A stretch of DNA of 64,000 bases from Pseudomonadales bacterium (GTDB lineage Bacteria; Pseudomonadota; Gammaproteobacteria; Pseudomonadales; UBA7239), in assembly GCA_028280345.1 (NCBI GenBank), contig JANQLY010000017.1:95929-159928 (forward strand), given 5' to 3'. The stretch's first letter is position 1; every line of letters begins with the position of its first letter. The translations under genes and the position numbers were made by a program. The notes beneath the pieces were generated by a model that worked only from the letters and a program-made list of their open reading frames with translations, was not told the DNA's origin and searched no databases. Shown piece after piece: positions 53,539 through 62,100 of the stretch.

Positions 53539-56082
53539 GTGAAAGGCTTTTTATTAACCCGTCAATGGGATGATGTGCAGTTGAATCCGGGAGGGACCGG
53601 ACAGCATAGTTCCTTGCGCGACAAGCAATTATTGCTAACGGCCTGGTTGAGCACGGAGCAGGGTGCGGTGAAAGTGTTGTTTACTGATCAGCAGGCGGTG
53701 TTTTTTGTTGAGACTGATCAAATTGCCGGCGCGCAAGCACTGCTTGAACAGCATTTCGGGCGCATGTATTCAGAGCAATATGTGCGTGGACGCTGGTACA
53801 GTCGGTCAGTGGCGTTGAAAAGTTTTGCGCAGCAACCTGTGCATGCGGTGTATTTCAGGGAGCAGCGCAGCCTGTTTCGCGCGCGGGATTTGCTGCGCCA
53901 GCATGACATTATTCCTCTGGAGGCAGATATTCAGCCGGCGGATCGTTTTTTAATGGAGCGCTTTATCACCGGAGGGATGGAGTTTGATGGCGAGCTTGTG
54001 GAGCGCGAAGGTTTTATCGAGTGTCGCGATCCCCTGTGTCAGCCCTGTGACTACAAACCGGCTTTTACGATTGTTTCCCTCGATATTGAAACTGCGATAC
54101 AGGGTGAGCAACTGTACTCAATTGGTGTGCTTGCGGTTAATGATGAGCAGGTGATCGATAAACGGGTATTTATGTTGGGTGAGCCTGAAACAGATAATGG
54201 CAAACCGCAAGTTGAAATTGCCTGGTGTCAGTCAGAGGCACAATTGTTGCAAAGCTTTCTGCGCTGGCTGGCCGACATTGATCCGGATGTGCTGATAGGC
54301 TGGAATGTTATCAACTTTGATTTGCGCTTTCTGCAACGGGTGGCGGACAGGTTGCGTATCGCGTTTACGCTCGGGCGTGAGCAACAGTTACCGGATTGGC
54401 GGCAATCGCGTAACGATGATGAGCATTACACCTTGCTGGTACCAGGGCGGGCGGTGCTGGATGGTATTGATACACTAAAATCCGCGACGTTCAACTTTGA
54501 AAGCTTTGCCCTGCAATTTGTTGCCTCTGCATTGCTGGAGCGCGGTAAATTGATTCACGACCCTGATGATCGCGGCGGGGAGATTACGCGGCTTTTTCAC
54601 GAAGACAAGCCTGCGCTTGCGGCCTATAACCTCGAAGACTGCCAGCTGGTTTGGGATATTTTTGTTGAAACCCGATTATTGGATTTTGCTGTTGAGCGTG
54701 CCCAGCTGACCGGCCTGGCGATCGACCGATTTGGTGGATCGGTGGCGGCATTTGATAATCGTTATTTACCTCGCTTGCATCGCAGCGGTTATATAGCGCC
54801 GAATCTACCGGAAGACCCGGAAGGTGTCGGCAGCCCCGGGGGATATGTGATGACATCGTTCCCGGGGCTCTACGATCATGTGCTGGTTCTGGATTTTAAA
54901 AGTCTATACCCGAGTATTATTCGCAGTTTTCAAATTGATCCACTGGCTTTGTTGCAGGGGCTTGCGCAGTCACCACAGGAAGCGGTAAAAGACAGGCAGG
55001 AAACACAGGATGTAGATGTTGCACAGTTTGTGCCGGGTTTTAACGGCGCCGTGTTTTCCCGTGAGCATGCGATCTTGCCTGATATTATCGGTGAACTCTG
55101 GGCGGCGCGGGATCATGCCAAACGTGAGAACAACAGTGCGATGTCCCAGGCGATCAAAATCCTGATGAATTCGTTCTACGGTGTGATGGGTACGCCCGGG
55201 TGCCGTTTTTTTGATTATCGCTTGCCGAGCTCCATTACCCTGCGCGGTCACGCGATTCTTACCCGGAGCAAGCAGTGGATAGAAGCAAGAGGGCACGAGG
55301 TGATTTACGGTGATACCGATTCGGTATTTGTACGGGTTCACGGTCACGATGGCAGCAATAGTGAAGTACAAGCGATCGGACAGAAACTGGCCGCGGAATT
55401 AAATCACTGGTGGGCTGAACAACTGCAGACGCAATACCAGCTTGAAAGCTATCTTGAAATTGAATTTGAAACCCACTTTACCCGGTTTTTAATGCCGACG
55501 GTACGCGGTGCGGAAACCGGCAGTAAAAAGCGCTATGCCGGGCTGGTGGCTGTTCCCGATGACAATGGTAACAATAGTGATGGCGATGAAAAAAATAATA
55601 GCGAAGCCAGTCTGATCTTCAAGGGACTGGAAAGTGTGCGTACCGACTGGACGATGATGGCACGTAATTTTCAGCGGGAACTGTATCGGCGGATTTTTTA
55701 TGGCGAGCCCTATCGTGACTATATTGCGGAGTTGGTGTCTTTGGTGAGAAATGGTGGGCTTGATGATCAACTGGTTTATCGCAAACGTATTCGCCGTCGC
55801 TTGCAGGATTATGAGCGCAATATACCGCCTCATGTGCAGGCAGCGCGCAAGGCTGATGCAATACGCAAGCAACAGGGCTTGCCACTGCGCTATGCGCGGG
55901 GTGGCTGGATCGAATATGTGATGACGGTTAACGGCGCTGAACCACTGGAATATGCCACATCGCCGCTGGATTACGATTTATATGTGGAACGTCAAATGGA
56001 ACCCATTGCCGATGGCATACTGACTTTTGTCGGTGATTCATTTACCGCGATTACCAGCCAGCAGATGGGACTTTTTAACTGA
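53539..56082 (+). CDS. polB: DNA polymerase II (family B)
   Basis: An 847-residue family B polymerase, somewhat longer than E. coli Pol II (783). The 3'-5' exonuclease motifs are DIETAIQG (Asp182, Glu184), GWNVINFDLRFL and YNLEDCQLVWD; the polymerase motifs are DFKSLYPSII (Asp452, Tyr457), KILMNSFYGVMG and YGDTDS (590-595). It copies damaged or stalled forks and proofreads. A hydrophilic Asn/Asp/Ser-rich insert (NGNNSDGDEKNNSEAS) lies before LIFKGLESVR. GTG start; upstream 53492-53538 shows no LexA box I can call. Confidence 0.95.
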   Translation: MKGFLLTRQWDDVQLNPGGTGQHSSLRDKQLLLTAWLSTEQGAVKVLFTDQQAVFFVETDQIAGAQALLEQHFGRMYSEQYVRGRWYSRSVALKSFAQQPVHAVYFREQRSLFRARDLLRQHDIIPLEADIQPADRFLMERFITGGMEFDGELVEREGFIECRDPLCQPCDYKPAFTIVSLDIETAIQGEQLYSIGVLAVNDEQVIDKRVFMLGEPETDNGKPQVEIAWCQSEAQLLQSFLRWLADIDPDVLIGWNVINFDLRFLQRVADRLRIAFTLGREQQLPDWRQSRNDDEHYTLLVPGRAVLDGIDTLKSATFNFESFALQFVASALLERGKLIHDPDDRGGEITRLFHEDKPALAAYNLEDCQLVWDIFVETRLLDFAVERAQLTGLAIDRFGGSVAAFDNRYLPRLHRSGYIAPNLPEDPEGVGSPGGYVMTSFPGLYDHVLVLDFKSLYPSIIRSFQIDPLALLQGLAQSPQEAVKDRQETQDVDVAQFVPGFNGAVFSREHAILPDIIGELWAARDHAKRENNSAMSQAIKILMNSFYGVMGTPGCRFFDYRLPSSITLRGHAILTRSKQWIEARGHEVIYGDTDSVFVRVHGHDGSNSEVQAIGQKLAAELNHWWAEQLQTQYQLESYLEIEFETHFTRFLMPTVRGAETGSKKRYAGLVAVPDDNGNNSDGDEKNNSEASLIFKGLESVRTDWTMMARNFQRELYRRIFYGEPYRDYIAELVSLVRNGGLDDQLVYRKRIRRRLQDYERNIPPHVQAARKADAIRKQQGLPLRYARGGWIEYVMTVNGAEPLEYATSPLDYDLYVERQMEPIADGILTFVGDSFTAITSQQMGLFN

Positions 56083-56158
56083 AGCTTTGCTGTCTTCCTG
56101 ACTGCCCATAGCAGGTGGCGTTGTCTCCCGGGTGGGCAATAAGGTACATTGTGTGATT

Positions 56159-56881
56159 ATGAATTCACCAGCCGCAAATCATGTAACGTTCAATGCCTTG
56201 CTTAACTGGCGTATCTGCCTGTTTGGTACTGTAGCGCTCGCATTTCCGCTGGCTGCGATTTTTGTGTTTGTGGCGGGTTATGATCGTCACAGCGTTGCCA
56301 ATGTACTATCGGTGGTCTATGGCGTTGGTTTGATTGCGGCGATGTCGACAGCATTCTGGCCGCTGTCATGCATTGCACAGTGGGATAAGGCACGCCGCAT
56401 CGAATCCCTCGTGCTTGTTTATCTGGGCATGTCCTATGTCACCCATCTGAGTTGGGAGTTGGGCTGGCTGTTGTTGCGCGACACGATTGCTGCAAGCCCC
56501 GATGTGCCCTGGACCTATATCTGGTGGGCCTATATCGATGGTGGTGATTTGCGCTATGCCAAACCTGATATTAACCTGATTGTGATGGAAATTCTGTCGG
56601 TTACTAATGGTGTTATCGGTTTATGGGCACTGATAACCTTTTTGCGCTCCAGCCGGCAGAGTCGGTTGGCGGTTTTGGTGCTCGGTGCAACAGCGGTTGT
56701 GCATTTGTATTCGGCGTCATTGTATTACCTCACTGAGATTCTGGACGGATTACCTAATGTCAATACAGAGAGCTTTATCGCTACCTGGATTAAATTCGGC
56801 CTCGCGAACTCACCCTGGATTGTGGTGCCCTGGTTTGTTTTCTGGTGGGTGCACCGGCGTCTGGTAGTTAATAACCCATGA
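56159..56881 (+). CDS. Emopamil-binding-protein-like (EBP/EXPERA) membrane protein
   Basis: A 240-residue membrane protein with about five helices. It parallels eukaryotic EBP (sterol delta8-delta7 isomerase): HLSWELGW gives the H-x3-E pair (His96, Glu100), WWAYIDGGDLRY matches the KEYAKGDSRY segment, MEI supplies the third acid (Glu134), VHLYSASLYYLTE matches GQIYGDVLYFLTE, and the final WIKFGLANSPWIVVP matches the last conserved helix. The residues known to be catalytic in EBP are therefore retained. Substrate in a bacterium is unknown. The ATG at 56159 is chosen; its stop overlaps the next gene's start by 4 nt. Confidence 0.7.
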   Translation: MNSPAANHVTFNALLNWRICLFGTVALAFPLAAIFVFVAGYDRHSVANVLSVVYGVGLIAAMSTAFWPLSCIAQWDKARRIESLVLVYLGMSYVTHLSWELGWLLLRDTIAASPDVPWTYIWWAYIDGGDLRYAKPDINLIVMEILSVTNGVIGLWALITFLRSSRQSRLAVLVLGATAVVHLYSASLYYLTEILDGLPNVNTESFIATWIKFGLANSPWIVVPWFVFWWVHRRLVVNNP

Positions 56882-57237
56882 CGACCCTTTTGTTTAAATT
56901 GAACGGTGTGCCCGATGACGAAGCGGATGAGGTGCGCGAGCTGCTCGAAAGCCACGACATCGATTTTTATGAAACCGAACAGGGGCGCTGGCGTATTTCT
57001 GTTGCTGCAATCTGGTTGCGGGATCGGGAGCAGGAAGATATGGCGCGGGCCTTACTTCGTGAGTATCAGCAACAGCGTTATGAACAGTTTGCAGAGGAGC
57101 GTGCGGCACTTGAAGCGCAGGGGCTGATCGGGAGTCTGTGGCAGCGTTTTTTACAGCAGCCGGTGTTGTGTATTATGACACTGCTGTCGGTTGCGATCGT
57201 ATTGGGTATCACACTGTTACCTTTCTGGTCGCTGTAA
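56878..57237 (+). CDS. DUF6164 family protein
   Basis: A 119-residue protein with a soluble N-terminal domain (LLFKLNGVPDDEADEVRELL, YETEQGRWRISVAAIW) and one C-terminal transmembrane helix (about residues 95-115). Function unknown. It shares the ATGA overlap with the EBP-like gene, so the two are translationally coupled. Confidence 0.8.
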   Translation: MTTLLFKLNGVPDDEADEVRELLESHDIDFYETEQGRWRISVAAIWLRDREQEDMARALLREYQQQRYEQFAEERAALEAQGLIGSLWQRFLQQPVLCIMTLLSVAIVLGITLLPFWSL

Positions 57238-57289
57238 TCCCTAATTGCGGTAAGGCGAGTAAAGATAGAAAACTAACGGAGAGTCTTTA

Positions 57290-57661
57290 ATGGCACGAAG
57301 AATTCTTGAAGCAGCAGCCATTCATGAAGCGATTGTCGATCAGGTTGGTGGTGTATCTGATTATCAGTCAACGGTCGATGAGGTAATACAGGCAGTCGCA
57401 CAGCATGCAATTGTGGTGGTGGGCATGAAGCAGAATCCGTTTCCAAAAAAAGCATGTAAGTTACTCGAAGCTGCCGGGCTGGATTATCATTATCTTGAAT
57501 ATGGCAGCTATTTTGCCGAATGGAAGCGCCGCGGTGCGTTAAAAATGTGGTCGGGCTGGCAAACCTTCCCGATGGTGTTTGTGAAAGGCCGTCTGGTCGG
57601 TGGTTTCAGTGATCTAAAAGCGCTCGCAGACAGTGGTGAACTGAATCAATTGTTATCCTGA
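57290..57661 (+). CDS. Glutaredoxin-fold protein lacking the CxxC site
   Basis: A 123-residue protein whose second half is glutaredoxin-like: IVVVGMKQNPFPKKACKLLE, then TFPMVFVKGRLVGGFSDLKAL with the conserved cis-proline. Aligning NPFPKKACKLL to the usual CPYCKKAKELL, both active cysteines are replaced (by Asn49 and Pro52) and a single Cys56 sits four residues later. Residues 1-35 form an extra helical segment. It is probably not a normal thiol-disulfide oxidoreductase; a binding role or a reaction at Cys56 is possible. ACGGAG upstream of the ATG. Confidence 0.75.
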   Translation: MARRILEAAAIHEAIVDQVGGVSDYQSTVDEVIQAVAQHAIVVVGMKQNPFPKKACKLLEAAGLDYHYLEYGSYFAEWKRRGALKMWSGWQTFPMVFVKGRLVGGFSDLKALADSGELNQLLS

Positions 57662-57695
57662 TATTCAGACACGGCCTCTCCTTGATTGATCCGGC

Positions 57696-58748
57696 TTATG
57701 GGCACGGATTAGGCTCGGCATTGTGAATGTCGTTAATACGGGCAAGAAATTCATCGGCGAGTGGCAGTGCGCAGGCTTTGAGATTTTCTGCAAGCTGCTG
57801 TGAAGAAGTAGCGCCGATAATAATCGAATCGACAAAGTCCTGTGCGCAGACAAAGCTGTGTGCGAGTTCATTGAGTGTCATGCCAGCATCCCGGGCAATT
57901 GCTTCGTATTGTTTGACAATGCGGCCGTCGTCGAGCTTTGCATAACGCTCAAGATTGTTAAACAGGGCCATGCGACTGTCGGGCGGAATTTGTCCATCAA
58001 GGTATTTCCCGGTGAGATGCCCCATCGCAAGAATAGAATAGGGTAGCAAACCGATTTTCTGCTCGAGGCAGTAGGATGCGAGTTCGTCTTCAAATTCTCG
58101 ATTCACGAGGCTATAGGCATTTTGAATGCTCGCAATCATGGGCAGGCCGACTTCGTCGGCAAGACGCTGATACTCTTTTACGCCGTTAAGGTTTTCATTG
58201 GAAACGCCGATATAACGTACCTTGCCATCCTGAACCAGTTTCTGTAGCGCGTGGAGTGTTTCCTCAATCGGGATAAAATCCGGACTGTCGAGTGGTGCTT
58301 CGGGCATATCAAAACCAAATTTGGGCAGCGGCCGATCAGGCCAGTGAATCTGATACAGGTCGATATAGTCGGTTTGCAGACGGCGTAAACTGTTTTCAAT
58401 GGCGTGGGTAATATTTTTGGCGTCGAGGCAAAGTTCCTGTCCTTCGTTGATGCCGCGAATCCAGTGCATCGGACAGCGCCCGGTGACTTTTGTCGCGATA
58501 ATCAGATCATCGCGCTTGCCGCGTTCCTTTAACCACTCGCCGACATAGCGCTCCGAGTTACCCTGGGTTTCCGGCACCGGGGGAATTGAATACATCTCGG
58601 CGGTATCGAGAAAATTGACACCAGCTTCAACGGACTCGGACATAATACGTTTGGAAACTTTGTTATCTGTTTGGGATCCCATCATCATGGTGCCGAGGCA
58701 GACAGTGCTGACGTTGAGTTCGGATGTGCCGAGTAATTTAAATTGCAT
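57696..58748 (-). CDS. Aldo/keto reductase, Tas-like
   Basis: A 350-residue NADPH-dependent aldo/keto reductase. The tetrad is visible: DTAEMY (Asp, Tyr), IATKVTG (Lys) and YQIHWPD (His). The opening MQFKLLGTSELNVSTVCLGTM and the insert SIPPVPETQGNSERYVGEWL match the Tas/YajO subgroup. The start at 58748 follows the family N-terminus. It is divergent from the DapB-like oxidoreductase. Confidence 0.9.
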   Translation of the reverse strand: MQFKLLGTSELNVSTVCLGTMMMGSQTDNKVSKRIMSESVEAGVNFLDTAEMYSIPPVPETQGNSERYVGEWLKERGKRDDLIIATKVTGRCPMHWIRGINEGQELCLDAKNITHAIENSLRRLQTDYIDLYQIHWPDRPLPKFGFDMPEAPLDSPDFIPIEETLHALQKLVQDGKVRYIGVSNENLNGVKEYQRLADEVGLPMIASIQNAYSLVNREFEDELASYCLEQKIGLLPYSILAMGHLTGKYLDGQIPPDSRMALFNNLERYAKLDDGRIVKQYEAIARDAGMTLNELAHSFVCAQDFVDSIIIGATSSQQLAENLKACALPLADEFLARINDIHNAEPNPCP

Positions 58749-58870
58749 CGTGGTTGTCCCGCGCGGTTTGTGAAATGATAACAAGAGCTATTTTATGGTG
58801 ACTTTAGCGAATTGAAAACAGGCTTGTAAGTGTTAATCTTGGCAGCATTCGATGACAGATAAAAGACAGT

Positions 58871-59977
58871 GTGAGCAGTATGTTAAAAGTCGTGCAGTGG
58901 GCAACCGGTAACCTCGGGCGTGCCGCGATTGAGGGAATACTTTCTCACCCGGAACTCGAGTTGGCCGGGGTTTGGGTGCACAGTGAAGATAAGGCGGGTT
59001 GTGATGCGCTTGAGCTTGTGGATCGCCCGGATATCTACGGCACAGCAAAAACAGGGGTTGCTGCAACCCGCGATATCGAACAGATTATTGCGTTAAAACC
59101 GGACTGCGTGGTTTACAGCCCGTTGTTACCCAATGAAAAAGAAATGAAACAGCTGCTGCAAGCCGGTATCAACCTCGTTACGCCACTTGGCTGGTTTTAT
59201 CCACGGCATCTTGAAACCGCAGCTATGCAAGAGGCTTGCCGCAAGGGTAATGCAACCCTGCATGGCACGGGAATTCATCCCGGGGGGATGACTGAAAAAT
59301 TACCGTTGATTCTGTCGGGCTTTTCCCGTGAAGTCATGGCAGTCAGTTGTGAGGAGTTTTCCGATGTGCGTACCTACGGCGCCCCGGATGTGCTGCATCA
59401 TATTATGTTATTTGGCAAAACCCGCGAAGAAGCACAAGAAAGTTCGATGTTGCGCTTTATGGGCAGTGGCTTTTGTCAATCGATTGCCATGGTGGCAGAC
59501 CAACTCGGTTTTCAGCTAGATGATGAATTTGCTGAGCAGCACGATATTGCCTTGGCAACGGCGCCGATTGATTCACCCATGGGGATTATCGAGGCGGGGC
59601 AAGTTGCTGCACAGCGTTTCAGCTGGTTCGGCTGTGTTAACGGTGAACCTGTCGTTAAAGCTGTGGTCAACTGGTATATGGGACTGGATCATATTGAAAG
59701 CGGCTGGTTTGATGCGGACGGAATTCGGCAAAAAGGAGAGTGTTATGATATCCGTGTTGCCGGTGATCCGCCGGTGGATGTGTTATTGCACGGTGTGCAT
59801 CCGTCTCTGGAAATGGATTGGCAGCAAGCGCAGCAACGCAATCCTGGCATGGTGGCAACCGCGATGCACTGTGTAAATAGTATTCCTGCGGTATGCGCTG
59901 CGGGTGCAGGTATTAAAACCTATCTGGATTTGCCGCTGGTGAGTGGGAAGGCGATTCAACAAACTATGCGACGATAA
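58871..59977 (+). CDS. NAD(P)-dependent dihydrodipicolinate-reductase-like oxidoreductase
   Basis: A 368-residue protein with an N-terminal Rossmann domain (VVQWATGNLGRAAIEGILSH, about 5-120) and a C-terminal mixed domain, resembling the dihydrodipicolinate reductase-like enzymes of actinobacteria and 2,4-diaminopentanoate dehydrogenase. It keeps the GTGIHPGGMTE core. It is not the lysine-pathway DapB, which is shorter. Possible substrates are amino acids or sterol/bile-type acyl compounds; not determinable. GTG start at 58871 (an ATG at 58880 is also possible). Confidence 0.75.
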   Translation: MSSMLKVVQWATGNLGRAAIEGILSHPELELAGVWVHSEDKAGCDALELVDRPDIYGTAKTGVAATRDIEQIIALKPDCVVYSPLLPNEKEMKQLLQAGINLVTPLGWFYPRHLETAAMQEACRKGNATLHGTGIHPGGMTEKLPLILSGFSREVMAVSCEEFSDVRTYGAPDVLHHIMLFGKTREEAQESSMLRFMGSGFCQSIAMVADQLGFQLDDEFAEQHDIALATAPIDSPMGIIEAGQVAAQRFSWFGCVNGEPVVKAVVNWYMGLDHIESGWFDADGIRQKGECYDIRVAGDPPVDVLLHGVHPSLEMDWQQAQQRNPGMVATAMHCVNSIPAVCAAGAGIKTYLDLPLVSGKAIQQTMRR

Positions 59978-59990
59978 AAGAGTTTCTGTC

Positions 59991-60893
59991 ATGTTTCGTG
60001 CCGAGTTTTCTTCTGTTTCTCTGCTGAGAGTTGCGACTGTAGTGATGATCGTTACCCTGTTTGCCGGGTGTACGACTTCGCCTACCGGGCGTAATCAGAT
60101 GATTATGTTTGATGAAAGTACCATTGCACCGATGGCGGCGGAATCGTTTAACCAGATGAAGCAACAGCAGGCAGTAAGTCAGCGCAAGGATGTAAACAGC
60201 TATGTGCAATGCGTGGTTAATCCGGTGATCGATGAAGCACGCATGCTGTATAGCTTTATGCCTGCAGACTGGGAAATCGTGGTGTTTGATAGTCCACAGG
60301 TTAATGCATTTGCGATGCCGGGCGGCAAGGTTGGCGTTTACACCGGACTCATTGATCTCACTGAAAACCCGGATCAGCTTGCTGCGGTGATGGGGCATGA
60401 GGTTGCCCATGTGGTTGCTCATCATGCGGCGGAGCGTATGACAACCGCGCAAATGACAGTGCTGGGGCTTACCCTCGCTGGTATCGCACTGGCAGACAAT
60501 GAAGATCAGGCGATTATTATTGCGGCACTGGGGTTGGGCGCCCAGATTGGTATTCAACTGCCGTTTAGTCGTGTCCATGAGTCGGAAGCGGATGAGATCG
60601 GTCAGCAATTAATGGCGCGAGCTGGCTACAACCCGCAGGAAGCGATTAATCTCTGGTATTTGATGGATCAAAGTGGCGGTGCAAGGCCACCGGAGTTTTT
60701 GTCAACCCACCCGGATCCGCAAAACCGTGCACAGCGATTACAGGCGATGATGCCAGCAGTAACTCCGTTGTATAACAATGCGGTGAGTGCCGGCAAGCGC
60801 ACGCGCTGCAAGATGCCAGTCAAACCGATAACGTCTGAAGAAGCAAAACAAAAAGCGAACAGAAAGCAAAGCAGTAAGTACAGTCGGGTTTAA
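59991..60893 (+). CDS. M48 family metalloprotease, lipoprotein
   Basis: A 300-residue zinc metalloprotease of the LoiP/YcaL type. It has a lipoprotein signal (VTLFAGC, lipobox Cys near residue 26), the zinc motif HEVAH at residues 136-140, and the third ligand Glu199 in ESEADEIG. Family members trim or degrade outer-membrane proteins in the periplasm. The ATG at 59991 gives the expected lipoprotein leader; the frame is open from 59943 but overlaps the previous gene. Its stop overlaps the convergent YdjM-like gene by 4 nt. Confidence 0.92.
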   Translation: MFRAEFSSVSLLRVATVVMIVTLFAGCTTSPTGRNQMIMFDESTIAPMAAESFNQMKQQQAVSQRKDVNSYVQCVVNPVIDEARMLYSFMPADWEIVVFDSPQVNAFAMPGGKVGVYTGLIDLTENPDQLAAVMGHEVAHVVAHHAAERMTTAQMTVLGLTLAGIALADNEDQAIIIAALGLGAQIGIQLPFSRVHESEADEIGQQLMARAGYNPQEAINLWYLMDQSGGARPPEFLSTHPDPQNRAQRLQAMMPAVTPLYNNAVSAGKRTRCKMPVKPITSEEAKQKANRKQSSKYSRV

Positions 60894-61924
60894 TGCTTTT
60901 CCACAACCAGGATTTTGCCCGGGGTACTGCCAAACACCATTTTCCAGAACAGTTCGCGATTATCCGCTGATGAGCTGCGATCACTCACATAGCGGGCGTG
61001 TTGCTCCGGCGTAGCAGTGTTGGAAAGTTCAATTCCCCAGAGTGGTGAAATGGTATTAGGCACGATGGAATAACGTACATCGATTACCTGCAAAGGATTT
61101 TGCGGGTTCATCGCAATAAATCCCTGGGAGAACCAACGAAAGCGCTCAATATCCTTTGCCTGTTGAGAGTCGGGATTAAGCCAGGGAAAATCCCGGGTGA
61201 GATCAAGCCTGGCAACGTGCTCTCCTTCATAGACTTGTAAGTCGGAGCCTGCACGAATCGCATCGACGTAATAGTTACCGCTACGGGTTTCATAGATTGC
61301 CTTCCACAACACCATATTGGCAAAGCCCGGTTTAACTTGCAGTTGTAAAATGTCGTGACCGCGCTGTTTGGCCAGTGCATATGCAGCTGATTCCACACGC
61401 TGTTGTTGTAACAGACCAATCCCCATATAGAAAAATACCCAGCACAACGCGAGCACACTGAAGACACGCTGTTTCTTTGCGGCGGCGAGAATCACAAGCA
61501 CCAGCAAAGGCAGGGTGAAGGCAGGATCGATAATGGAAATGGTATTCCAGCCAATGCGCTCAGTGCTGAATGGCCAGAATAACTGTGTGCCGTAACTGGT
61601 GCAGCTGTCGAGCAGACCGTGAGTGGCATAGCCGAGCGTGCAAAACAGCCATTTTTGTTGGAAGCTCAGCATTGAGCGGCGCAACAGCAAATGGAAGAAA
61701 AGTGCACAGAGTAGTCCGCCGATGGGAATAAACACCAGCGAATGAGTGAACTGGCGGTGGTACTCAAGGAATAACAACGGATCTGTCGACGAGCGAATAA
61801 AGATGTCGAGATCAGCGGCCATGCCGGAAAAAAAGCCCAGCAGGCCCGCACTGGCAAGATGCTTATGGCGTGCGGCCAGTTGCGGTGCGGTGGCGCCGAG
61901 CACGGCCTGACTCAGAGGGTCCAT
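60890..61924 (-). CDS. YdjM/YbcI-type membrane-bound metal-dependent hydrolase-like protein
   Basis: A 344-residue protein of the YdjM family. The N-terminal part has four helices with the conserved MDPLSQAVLGATAPQL, DLDIFIRSSTDP, HRQFTHSLVFIP and YATHGLLDSCTSYGTQLFWPFS motifs, whose His and Asp residues would bind metal at the membrane. The C-terminal half is a soluble domain. No substrate is known. Convergent with the M48 protease. Confidence 0.85.
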   Translation of the reverse strand: MDPLSQAVLGATAPQLAARHKHLASAGLLGFFSGMAADLDIFIRSSTDPLLFLEYHRQFTHSLVFIPIGGLLCALFFHLLLRRSMLSFQQKWLFCTLGYATHGLLDSCTSYGTQLFWPFSTERIGWNTISIIDPAFTLPLLVLVILAAAKKQRVFSVLALCWVFFYMGIGLLQQQRVESAAYALAKQRGHDILQLQVKPGFANMVLWKAIYETRSGNYYVDAIRAGSDLQVYEGEHVARLDLTRDFPWLNPDSQQAKDIERFRWFSQGFIAMNPQNPLQVIDVRYSIVPNTISPLWGIELSNTATPEQHARYVSDRSSSADNRELFWKMVFGSTPGKILVVEKH

Positions 61925-62100
61925 AAAATTGCGGAACGCTTAGACGGTTGATGGAAAAGGATGCAGTGTAACGGCTTCATCAGGTTCTGGCCATCGGCTA
62001 TTTATCCCTCTTGTCCATGACTCTGTGCCAGCGTTTGCATTGCGGTGAAAACCTGTTAGCCTTGCGCGCACATTTTCCATGTGACCCCGAGTTCCTCGCA

